From NCBI GenBank assembly GCA_017745595.1, contig WMBV01000027.1, forward strand, positions 28,302 through 92,301: a DNA stretch of 64,000 nt. Reading direction: 5' to 3'. This DNA comes from Bordetella petrii. GTDB taxonomy: Bacteria > Pseudomonadota > Gammaproteobacteria > Burkholderiales > Burkholderiaceae_B. Below, piece by piece: positions 36,662-44,053 of this stretch; the first letter of the stretch is position 1; every line of letters begins with the position of its first letter. The translations under genes were made by a program, and so were the position numbers. The notes under the pieces were generated by a model. The model was not told where the DNA came from, made no database searches, and was given only the letters and a program-made list of their open reading frames with translations.

Positions 36662-37404
36662 GATGCGGCACTCTTGCGCTGCCCCGAGGTATCACCCCCA
36701 AAGTCGTTGATGACGCTGTATTGCACGGTCAAGTCCGCCGACGCCGCGCCCTTGAGCGGCAGGTCGAACGCCCGCTCGCTGGCGGGGGCGATCATGCGGT
36801 CTTGCCGGCCCGACAGCTCGGCCGCCGTGCTGCCGTTCGCGCGCCGCAATTGCAGCGAACGAAACGTAATGTGATACGGCGTCGGGTTGACGACCCGCAA
36901 CTTCCTGGCCGCGGCGTCGTAGCTGAAACACAGCTGCTCATGGGCCCGGTCCGCCGTGCCGGCCAGCCCCGGCGGCCGATAAAACACTTTGATGCGCGTG
37001 CGGAAGGAAAACATCAATAGGTTGTCGCCGGCGGCGAGATTCTCGGTGGGTTTGGGCGGAATCTCTACGACGTTCAACCAATACAGGCTTTCCCGCTGGC
37101 GCTCGGGAATCTCGTTCATGCGTATGATGCGCAACGCCTGCCCTTTCTGGGCTTCGATCCGCGCCACGGGCGGCGTCAGCACAAAGGGCGACTTTGCCTG
37201 CTGGGGCGTGGCGGCGGCATCTCCGTCGTCGATCCAGGCCTGCATCAGCACCGGCTGCTTGCCGTTGTTTTGCAGTTGCACGGTCACCTCGCCGACGGCG
37301 CCGTCGATGATCACGCGGGTGCCGTGGACCACGATGCCCGCGGCAGCCATACTTAGCCAGCCCCACAGGACCAGGGCCAGGGAATATTTGAATAATGAAG
37401 TCAT
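36637..37404 (-). CDS. Periplasmic fimbrial chaperone (first copy)
   Basis: A 255-residue PapD/FimB-type chaperone. The signal peptide ends near LSMAAA. G1-strand and signature motif LYWLNVVEIPPKPTEN, then MFSFRTRIKVFYRP and NPTPYHITF. It starts about 85 bases after the second pilin gene and overlaps the usher start. It probably folds the two major pilins encoded upstream. Confidence 0.94.
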   Translation of the reverse strand: MTSLFKYSLALVLWGWLSMAAAGIVVHGTRVIIDGAVGEVTVQLQNNGKQPVLMQAWIDDGDAAATPQQAKSPFVLTPPVARIEAQKGQALRIIRMNEIPERQRESLYWLNVVEIPPKPTENLAAGDNLLMFSFRTRIKVFYRPPGLAGTADRAHEQLCFSYDAAARKLRVVNPTPYHITFRSLQLRRANGSTAAELSGRQDRMIAPASERAFDLPLKGAASADLTVQYSVINDFGGDTSGQRKSAASCQQKPAS

Positions 37405-37488
37405 GGAACGAAACGCCTATGGCTGGCTGATAGAAAGCCGCGCGGGCGCACAAAGTGAATCCAGGCCGCCCATCCGGCGCGGCGCTGG

Positions 37489-38028
37489 CTACTGGTATCG
37501 GATGGTGTAGTCGACGCGGGAAACCACCGTGCCGGGCGTCACGGCGATCTCGGACGCGTAGTAGCGGGCGAAATACCGCATCGTCGCGCCACCGGACGAG
37601 ATATCCACCGGCGTATCGCCTTGCAGGCTGGCCGCGCCCAGGTGCAGCGGCCCCTGCATGGCGTTGAGCAGTTCGATCTGCACGCCGTTGGCGGTTCCGG
37701 TATTGACCAGGCGGCCCACGGCCGGATCGACATCCGGCCCCATTTCGAACCGGGTCGTGGCCGTGTTCAGGGTACCGCCCGTGCAGCCCGAGAGCACAAT
37801 GGTGAAAGGCGTCGTGCCGGCGGTAGCCCCCACCGACGCCAGGGCCGAAACCGCCACGGACGGCAAAACCACGGTGCCGTTATTGGACCCGGCGTTCACC
37901 GCGATCGAACAGGTTGTATCGGTAACCAGGCCCTGGAAGTCGATGACTCCGTCGACGGCGAAAGCGGAAGGCGAAACCGCTGCGCCCACGGCGATGGCGC
38001 CCACGGTAATGGGCCAGCGAAATGGCAT
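37489..38028 (-). CDS. Major fimbrial subunit (second pilin gene)
   Basis: A 179-residue pilin: signal peptide ending SAFAVDG, the N-terminal donor strand region VIDFQGLVTDTTCSI, the disulfide Cys pair (TTCSIAV and LSGCTGG), and the penultimate-Tyr C-terminus VDYTIRYQ typical of chaperone-usher pilins. It resembles the first pilin gene over its whole length, so the two are probably a local duplication. Located between that gene and the chaperone gene. Confidence 0.92.
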   Translation of the reverse strand: MPFRWPITVGAIAVGAAVSPSAFAVDGVIDFQGLVTDTTCSIAVNAGSNNGTVVLPSVAVSALASVGATAGTTPFTIVLSGCTGGTLNTATTRFEMGPDVDPAVGRLVNTGTANGVQIELLNAMQGPLHLGAASLQGDTPVDISSGGATMRYFARYYASEIAVTPGTVVSRVDYTIRYQ

Positions 38029-38217
38029 CGCTGCTCTCCTTGGATGAGATAGGAAAAGAGCCTCTTCGATAACAAGAAAAGTCGAAGACCCTTATTGGCA
38101 AAGAGGAAGCCGCATTACTACTCAGAGATTACAGACCAACGATAAATCGCCAAGGCCATCATACGCGCAAGCGCTGCGGCCGGGGAATACAGACAGCCTT
38201 GGCGAGCCAACGGGCGG

Positions 38218-38754
38218 CTAGTCATACTGGATGGTGTAATCCACCCGGGTTCCGACCGTGCCGGCGGTGGCTGGCCCAGTGGCGTAGTAGCGCGCGAAAT
38301 ACGACATGGTGCCCGCGCCGCTGGAAATATCGATCGCGGTATCGCCCTGATTGACCTGGCCCACGGGGATAGGCGCCAAGAGCGAATTGAGCAATTGCAC
38401 CTGTACGTTGCCGGCCGTGCCGGTCACGTTGTTCAGATGCCCATTGATGGCATCCACGCTGGGCCCCATTTCGAAATGGGTCCGTGCGGTCTGCAGGGTC
38501 GCGCCGGCGCAGCCCTTCAGATTGATATTGAACGGCGTAACACCGGCCGTGCTGCCCGCGCTCGTCAGCGCCGCGATCGAGGCGCTGGGCATGGTCACGG
38601 TTGCATTGTTGGTGGCGCCATTTACCGAAATGTCGCAGGTGACGTCGGTAATCAGGCCTTCGAAATTGATGGTGCCATCAACGGCAAACGCCGAAGAGGA
38701 AACCGCCATGGCGGCAACGGCGGCTACCGGGACAATGCGCCGGGAAAACTTCAT
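38218..38754 (-). CDS. Major fimbrial subunit (first pilin gene)
   Basis: A 178-residue pilin: signal peptide KFSRRIVPVAAVAAMAVSSSAFA, mature start VDGTINFEGLITDVTCDI, second Cys in LKGCAGATL, and C-terminus VDYTIQYD. It heads the fimbrial operon. A longer upstream frame is rejected because the ATG gives a perfect signal peptide. The promoter should lie in the AT-rich region just upstream. The poly-C tract that makes Bordetella pertussis fim promoters phase-variable is absent. Confidence 0.93.
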   Translation of the reverse strand: MKFSRRIVPVAAVAAMAVSSSAFAVDGTINFEGLITDVTCDISVNGATNNATVTMPSASIAALTSAGSTAGVTPFNINLKGCAGATLQTARTHFEMGPSVDAINGHLNNVTGTAGNVQVQLLNSLLAPIPVGQVNQGDTAIDISSGAGTMSYFARYYATGPATAGTVGTRVDYTIQYD

Positions 38755-39084
38755 GGTGACTCTCCTGTAGAACCAAGTTAATCCTCTCCGGCGACTGCAA
38801 TGAATAAGAACCGGATAAAACAAAGAGGACGTGGATTACTGCTGCGGACTTAATGGAGCAACAGATTCGTTTTAAATCTTGCATCCACGAGTGTTCGAGC
38901 AGGGGCCACGAACGAGGTTCCACGGGCCATTTGCGCTAAATCAAGCATTCTGGCAACGGATTTATTGCCAGCAAATGTCGAACGTATTATTGGAACAATT
39001 AATAGAAGAATCGGGATTTTGATTCATATAGAACGCCAATCGTTGCCTATGCGATTGGTGCGGCGCGATGCCCGTGGAACGGGC
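38755..39084. promoter_or_regulatory. AT-rich 330-base region upstream of the fimbrial operon
   Basis: No gene is seen. The region is clearly richer in A+T than its surroundings and lies between the pilin start and the end of the LytTR regulator gene (both minus strand). It contains the hairpin CTGGCAA-N8-TTGCCAG at 38950-38971. It should hold the fimbrial promoter. No homopolymeric C or G tract is visible. Confidence 0.5.
38950..38971. terminator. Hairpin after the LytTR regulator gene
   Basis: A 7-base stem (CTGGCAA / TTGCCAG) with an 8-base loop, 114 bases beyond the regulator stop. No T-run follows it. It could be a weak terminator or an operator of the fimbrial promoter; neither can be decided here. 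Confidence 0.3.
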
Positions 39085-39804
39085 TCAACCCGGATGGCGG
39101 CGGCGTCCGTCGAGCGCATTGCGCAGCCGCAGGAACGCCGTGTGGCCCAGCTGCAGCGGCTGCGCCTGGTTCAGGAATTCCACCCGGGCTGACAAGCTGC
39201 CTTGCGCGACAACCCGGCCGACCTGGTCCAGGTTCACCACCATGGACCGCGAAACCTGCGCGAAAGGCAAAGTGCCCAGCTGCGGCAGCAGGCCCTTCAG
39301 TCTGGCGTACATCAGCAGGGTTTCCGCCTGTTCGATGTGCAGTTTCACGTAGTCGCGCTGCGCCACCAGGGCCGCCAGGGCGCGCGCGCGGATCAGCCGG
39401 CTGTTGCCATGGTGGCGTACGGTCAGGAACGCCGCCTCGCCCCAGGGGCGGTTCAGGCGCGCGTACAGGCGCTGGACCGCCCGGCTCAGGCGTTCGATAC
39501 CCACCGGCTTCAGCAGATAATCGACGGCGTCGACCTCGAACGCCCGCATCGCGTAAGGCGCATGGGCGGTAACAAACACCAGTTGCGGCTGGCAGTCCAG
39601 GGCCGACAGCACGTCGAACGAGGTGCTGTCGGTCAATTCGATATCCAGGAACACGGCATCGGGCCGGTGCTGGTTGATGGTGTCGATGGCCGTCTGCAGG
39701 CATGCGGCTTCGGCCACGACCTGCGGGCCATCGAGAGACTCGAGCAGGCGGCGCAGATAGCGGCGTGCGGGCGCCTCGTCGTCGACGACGACTACGCGCA
39801 ACAT
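39085..39804 (-). CDS. LytTR-family response regulator (orphan)
   Basis: A 239-residue two-component regulator: receiver domain (residues 1-120) with acidic pair DDE (8-10), phosphoacceptor Asp54 (VFLDIE), Thr/Ser and Lys in FVTAHA and YLLKPV, then a LytTR DNA-binding domain (residues about 145-235, HGNSRLIRARAL to FAQVSRSMVVNL). These bind direct repeats. No histidine kinase gene is adjacent. Being upstream of the fimbrial operon on the same strand, it may regulate it. The start is the ATG before LRVVVVDDE; a GGGGGG run sits at the ribosome-site position. Confidence 0.9.
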   Translation of the reverse strand: MLRVVVVDDEAPARRYLRRLLESLDGPQVVAEAACLQTAIDTINQHRPDAVFLDIELTDSTSFDVLSALDCQPQLVFVTAHAPYAMRAFEVDAVDYLLKPVGIERLSRAVQRLYARLNRPWGEAAFLTVRHHGNSRLIRARALAALVAQRDYVKLHIEQAETLLMYARLKGLLPQLGTLPFAQVSRSMVVNLDQVGRVVAQGSLSARVEFLNQAQPLQLGHTAFLRLRNALDGRRRHPG

Positions 39805-40122
39805 GTCGCCCCCCGGGGCCCGCGGCCGTTGATGGCCGGACCAGGCCGGCGCCGCGGACGGGCAAACACTAAATGCTGACGGGCTATCCACGTGGTTTTT
39901 GCGATCGCAGTCTCCCTACGCGACCCGGGCCGGACGCGGCCGCGCGGGGCGGCCCCGGACCCTGGGCACTCTTGGCCGGACATGGAATAAGAGGTGAATT
40001 GTCGTCGAATATTGTGGCATTTGGAAAGAACTACATGACAATGGCCTAGAATCGGCAAACTTCTTCCTCTCCCCGCGCCTCCCCGCGCGGGCCCTTTCGC
40101 CCCCACTTTATGGAAATCCCCC
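39805..40122. promoter_or_regulatory. 318-base divergent intergenic region
   Basis: No gene is seen. The half near the LytTR regulator is very GC-rich; the half near the DUF3313 gene is AT-richer and contains TAGAAT at 40047-40052, a candidate -10 for that gene. A convincing -35 is not visible at the expected distance. Confidence 0.35.
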
Positions 40123-40791
40123 ATGCGTGCCGTAGCTCTTGCGTTGTCATGTGGATTGATCGCCGGGTGCGCCGCACCCGCCGCCAACCAGGCCTCCCGC
40201 GTCGACCATTCGGTGTTCTTTACCGACGCCAAGCGACTGCGGGCCGTGCCGGGCACACCGGGGTTGTCGCGCTATGTCAGTTCCGAATTCGCCGCGCAGC
40301 GGCAGCGCATTACCGGTGTGTACCTGGCTCCGATCGAAGTGTGGCTGGCCCCCGATTCGCCCTATAAAGGGCTGACGGCCGTCGATGTCGCCGCCCTGAC
40401 CACCGCGTTCCGGCAGGAATTCCTGAAAGATCCGTCGCGCCGCTACCCCGTGGTAGACCAGCCCGGGCCCGACACCATGGTGGTGCGCATCGCGCTCATC
40501 GACGTCATGCTGACCAAGCCCCGCACGCGCCTGCTGGGGTATACGCCGGTGGGCCTGGTGGTACGCGCCGTCCAGGCCGCCGAAGGCATCAGCCCCGCGC
40601 TGGTCGATCGCCTGGGTTACCTGACCGAAGCCACCCTGGGCGTGGGCGGCCCTACCCTGTTCGCCGTACGTCTGGATGGCGTGAACCACGCCACGCCGGC
40701 CGGCGACCAGAAGCAGAAACTGGACCAATTGCCAGCCCAGATCGCCCAGCAGGCCAAGCGCCTGCGCGCAACGCTCGAGGCGCTACCGTGA
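40123..40791 (+). CDS. DUF3313-family lipoprotein
   Basis: A 222-residue lipoprotein with signal peptide and lipobox IAGC (Cys16). The mature part matches DUF3313: VYLAPIEVWLAPDSPYKGL, FRQEFLKDPSRRYPVV and PGPDTMVVRIALIDV. These proteins are common in proteobacterial envelopes and have no defined role. The gene stands alone, divergent from the LytTR regulator and ending near tRNA-Ser. Confidence 0.78.
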   Translation: MRAVALALSCGLIAGCAAPAANQASRVDHSVFFTDAKRLRAVPGTPGLSRYVSSEFAAQRQRITGVYLAPIEVWLAPDSPYKGLTAVDVAALTTAFRQEFLKDPSRRYPVVDQPGPDTMVVRIALIDVMLTKPRTRLLGYTPVGLVVRAVQAAEGISPALVDRLGYLTEATLGVGGPTLFAVRLDGVNHATPAGDQKQKLDQLPAQIAQQAKRLRATLEALP

Positions 40792-40857
40792 AGGGCAAGA
40801 CGGGAATGGGGTGGGCCTGAGAATGAGGCAGGCCTGAAACGGCCCGAGGAAGGTAAC

Positions 40858-40948
40858 TGGCGGACAGAGGGGGATTCGAACCCCCGATACGCTTATCACG
40901 TATACACGCTTTCCAGGCGTGCGCCTTCAACCACTCGGCCACCTGTCC
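40858..40948 (-). tRNA. tRNA-Ser (anticodon GGA)
   Basis: A 91-base class II tRNA with encoded CCA. The acceptor stem is GGACAG / CTGTCC; the D arm contains GGCCGAGTGG; the anticodon loop is CTGGAAA giving GGA (codons TCC/TCT); a long variable arm TACGTGATAAGCGTA is typical of serine tRNA; the T arm has GGTTCGAATCC. Confidence 0.97.
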
Positions 40949-41077
40949 TGATTCGGTTGCACGGGCCTTGCTTGCTGAAGTGCCGGACTAGCCGGGCAAG
41001 GCCACAAACGCGAATCCGCGATTCTAACAGAATGGCGTGGCGCCAGCATTTGCCATGGCCGGGACCGGGGGCAAGGC

Positions 41078-41191
41078 AGGTGTCCGGCTCCCAAGGCAGG
41101 TGTCCGGCTCCCGCAAGGGTGTCGGACACCGCTGTGAGCAGATGGCCCCGCCATCCTACGGTGTCTGACACCCTGCGGGAGTCAGACACCT
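41078..41191. repeat. REP-like palindrome cluster 5 (between tRNA-Ser and spoVR)
   Basis: A half unit at 41078-41093, a full unit at 41098-41131 and an inverted full unit at 41159-41191. The first full unit has CCGGC in one arm but GTCGG in the other, so its stem has one unmatched position. The cluster ends 29 bases from the spoVR stop. The rest of this 271-base gap shows no gene. Confidence 0.88.
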
Positions 41192-41219
41192 GGATTGGCC
41201 CGGGCTGCCCGGCCGGCCG

Positions 41220-42785
41220 TCAGTTGCCTTCCCGGTAGGTATTGGTGGGGTTCACTTCCCGGTACGCGCTGACGGTGCCGTCCGGCTCGGTTTCCTCGAG
41301 CCGCACCTTGAATCCCCACAAGCGCCCCAGGTGCTTCATGACCTGGTCGGCATCGTCGCCGGCCAGCGGCCGGCCGCGGGTCTGCAGGTGGCGCAGCACC
41401 AGCGAGCGGTCGGACTCGCGCCGGTAGCGCACGATCTGGATGTCCGGCACCTGGTTGTCGCGGTTGTGCTGCTCGGCCAGCAGCTTGCGGATCTGCCGGT
41501 AGCCCTCGTCGTCGTGGATGGCCGCCACTTCCAGCACCGGGCTGGCCTGGTGGTCGGCGATGGCGAAGAAGCGGAACTCCCGGATCAGGCGCGGCGACAG
41601 GTATTGCGAAATAAAGGATTCGTCTTTGAAATTGCGCATGGCGAAATCCAGCGTCTTGACCCAGTCGCTGCCGGCGATGTCGGGAAACCACTGGCGGTCT
41701 TCCGGGGTGGGCGACTCGCAGATGCGGCGGATGTCCTGCATCATGGCAAAGCCCAGCGCATACGGGTTGATGCCGCCATAGCCCTGCTGGTCGAAGCCGC
41801 GCTGGCTGACCACATTGGTGTGGCTTTGCAGGAATTCCATCATGAAGCCGTCGGTGACCAGGCCCTTCTGGTGCAGGCGGTTCAGCAAGGTGTAGTGCCA
41901 GAACGTGGCCCAGCCCTCGTTCATGACCTTGGTCTGCCCCTGCGGGTAGAAATACTGGGCGATCTTGCGCACGATGCGCACCAGCTCTTTCTGCCAGGGC
42001 TCGAGCCTGGGCGAGTGCTTTTCGATGAAGTACAGCAGGTTCTCTTCGGGCTCGGGCGGAAAGGCGATGCGCTGCTTCTCTTCGGCCGCGTCGGGTTCGG
42101 TGCGCGGCAGCGTGCGCCACAGGTCGTTGTACTGCAGGCGGGCGTGCTCTTCGCGTTCGGCCTGCCGGTGCGCCTCTTCTTTGTACGACACGGGCGCCGG
42201 GCGCTTGTAGCGGTCGACGCCGTGCGGCGTCAGCGCGTGGCACGAATCCAGCAGCGCCTCGACGGCGTCGATGCCGTAGCGGCTTTCGCAATCCATCACA
42301 TACTTGCGGGCGAACACCAGGTAGTCCAGGATGCTGTCCGCGTCGGTCCATTGGCGGAACAGGTAATTGCCCTTGAAGAACGAGTTATGGCCGTAGCAGG
42401 CGTGCGCGATCACCAGGGCCTGCATGGCCATGGAGTTCTCTTCCATCAGGTAAGAGATGCACGGATTGGAGTTGATGACGATCTCGTAGGCCAGCCCCTG
42501 CATGCCGCGCCGGTAAAACTGTTCGTTGCGGATGAATTCCTTGCCGTACGACCAGTGCGGATAGCCGATGGGCAGGCCCGCCGACGCATAGGCGTCCAGC
42601 ATCTGCTCGGACGTGATGACTTCGATCTGGTTCGGATAGGTGTCCAGCCCGAATTCGGCGGCCACCTCGGCGATGGCCTCGTCATAGCGCTGGATCAGTT
42701 CGAACGTCCACTCGGAACCTTCGGAAAGGGGCTGGGCGCGCCCCAGGGCCTCCAGCTCGGCACGATAGCCCACGATGGCGTTCAT
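41220..42785 (-). CDS. SpoVR-family protein (YcgB-like)
   Basis: A 521-residue cytoplasmic protein of the SpoVR/YcgB family. Conserved blocks are seen: EVITSEQMLDAYAS, YPHWSYGKEF, EIVINSNPCISYLMEENSM, VIAHACYGHNSFFK and NEGWATFWHYTLLNRL. It is the third gene of the prkA-yeaH-spoVR operon, overlapping yeaH by 4 bases. The biochemical role is unknown; the set responds to starvation and stress in E. coli (yeaG-yeaH, ycgB) and to sporulation in Bacillus. A much longer frame reading through yeaH is rejected. Confidence 0.95.
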   Translation of the reverse strand: MNAIVGYRAELEALGRAQPLSEGSEWTFELIQRYDEAIAEVAAEFGLDTYPNQIEVITSEQMLDAYASAGLPIGYPHWSYGKEFIRNEQFYRRGMQGLAYEIVINSNPCISYLMEENSMAMQALVIAHACYGHNSFFKGNYLFRQWTDADSILDYLVFARKYVMDCESRYGIDAVEALLDSCHALTPHGVDRYKRPAPVSYKEEAHRQAEREEHARLQYNDLWRTLPRTEPDAAEEKQRIAFPPEPEENLLYFIEKHSPRLEPWQKELVRIVRKIAQYFYPQGQTKVMNEGWATFWHYTLLNRLHQKGLVTDGFMMEFLQSHTNVVSQRGFDQQGYGGINPYALGFAMMQDIRRICESPTPEDRQWFPDIAGSDWVKTLDFAMRNFKDESFISQYLSPRLIREFRFFAIADHQASPVLEVAAIHDDEGYRQIRKLLAEQHNRDNQVPDIQIVRYRRESDRSLVLRHLQTRGRPLAGDDADQVMKHLGRLWGFKVRLEETEPDGTVSAYREVNPTNTYREGN

Positions 42786-44041
42786 GCGGTTTCCTTTTTG
42801 AACAGATCGTGGAACACGGGATAGATCTCGCCGCGTTCGCAGATCCGGCGCATGGCAAAGTGCGGCGCCGTTTCCTGCTCGTATTCGGCCCACAGGCTGC
42901 TTTTGCGGGCCTCTTGCGAGTCGGGGACTTCGATGTACGCAAAGTAGCGGGTGGCGGGCAACAGGTTTTCGGCCAGGAAGCGCGCGCTCTTGCCCGCGTC
43001 GGCGCCGAACGAGTCGCCGTCGCTGGCCTGTGCCGCGTACACGTTCCAGGCGCTGGGCGGGTAGCGTTCCTGCACGATCTCGTGCATGAGTTCCAGCGCC
43101 GACAGCACGATGGTGCCGCCGCTCTTGGGATCGTAGAAAAAGGTTTGCTCGTCGACCTCTTCGGCGTCGTCGGTATGGCGGATGAACACCACGTCCACGT
43201 GCTCGTACTTGCGCGACAAGAACAGGTACAGCAGCGTGAAGAAGCGCTTGGCCAGGTCTTTCTTGCCCTCGTCCATGGATCCGGACACGTCCATCAGGCA
43301 GAACATCACCGCGCGCGCCATGGGCATGGCCACCGACACCCGGTTGCGGTAGCGCAGGTCCAGGTCGTCCAGGAAAGGCAGGCGGGCCAGGCGGTTGGCG
43401 CAATCGTCCACCTCCTGGCGCAGCGCGTCGATCTGCTCTTGCGGCGCGCCCGCCGCGATGGCCGCGTCCAGCTTGGCCTGCGCGGCCTCGAGTTCGGCCC
43501 GCGCCGCCACCCCCAGCGCCACGCGGCGCGACAGCGATGCCTTCAGCGTGCGGCTGACGCTGAGCAGGCTGGGCGACCCCGTGGTGGTATAGCCCGCGCG
43601 CTGCCATTTTTTCTGGGTGACGTCGCCCAGTTGCGTGCGGATCAGGTGCGGCAGTTCCAGGTCTTCGAAGAACAGGTTCAGGAACTCGGCCCGGGACAGG
43701 CTGAAGGTGAACTGGTCCACCGACTCGCCTTCGCCGGGTTCGGAACCCCCGGCGCCGTCGGAGCCCGAGGGGCGCGGGAAAGTGTCGCCCTTGGCGAACT
43801 CGCGGTTGCCGGGATGCACCAGCTCGCGATCGCCGCCCTGGCCGTGCCGGAAATGCGGCTCGGAGATATCGCGAGCGGGCAGGTTGATTTCCCCGCCCTG
43901 GTCCATGTCTTCGATGGACCGCTCGCGCACCAGGTCCTGCACGGCCTTGCGGATCTGGTTCTTGTATCGCCTGAGAAAGCGTTCGCGGTTGACCGCGCTT
44001 TTATTGCGGCCGTTCAGACGCCGATCGATCAGTGAATTCAT
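42782..44041 (-). CDS. yeaH: YeaH/YhbH family protein (DUF444, VWA-like)
   Basis: A 419-residue protein with N-terminus SLIDRRLNGRNKSAVNRERF, a Gly/Glu-rich middle and a VWA-like C-terminal domain whose metal-site motif is DVSGSMDEGKK (D-x-S-x-S). It is encoded between prkA (13 bases upstream) and spoVR (4-base overlap). In E. coli YeaH is co-expressed with the YeaG kinase and affects nitrogen-starvation and stress behaviour; a kinase-partner role is inferred. Confidence 0.95.
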   Translation of the reverse strand: MNSLIDRRLNGRNKSAVNRERFLRRYKNQIRKAVQDLVRERSIEDMDQGGEINLPARDISEPHFRHGQGGDRELVHPGNREFAKGDTFPRPSGSDGAGGSEPGEGESVDQFTFSLSRAEFLNLFFEDLELPHLIRTQLGDVTQKKWQRAGYTTTGSPSLLSVSRTLKASLSRRVALGVAARAELEAAQAKLDAAIAAGAPQEQIDALRQEVDDCANRLARLPFLDDLDLRYRNRVSVAMPMARAVMFCLMDVSGSMDEGKKDLAKRFFTLLYLFLSRKYEHVDVVFIRHTDDAEEVDEQTFFYDPKSGGTIVLSALELMHEIVQERYPPSAWNVYAAQASDGDSFGADAGKSARFLAENLLPATRYFAYIEVPDSQEARKSSLWAEYEQETAPHFAMRRICERGEIYPVFHDLFKKETA

Positions 44042-44053
44042 GATTCACCTCGC

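Noticed and set aside
39809..39818. C6G4 tract at the LytTR regulator start as a phase-variation tract
   Set aside because: Six C residues are too few to expect slippage; the run may only serve as an odd ribosome site.
42786..43607. A 795-codon frame fusing yeaH sequence to SpoVR
   Set aside because: It reads yeaH out of frame; SpoVR starts at 42785 in a normal ATGA overlap.
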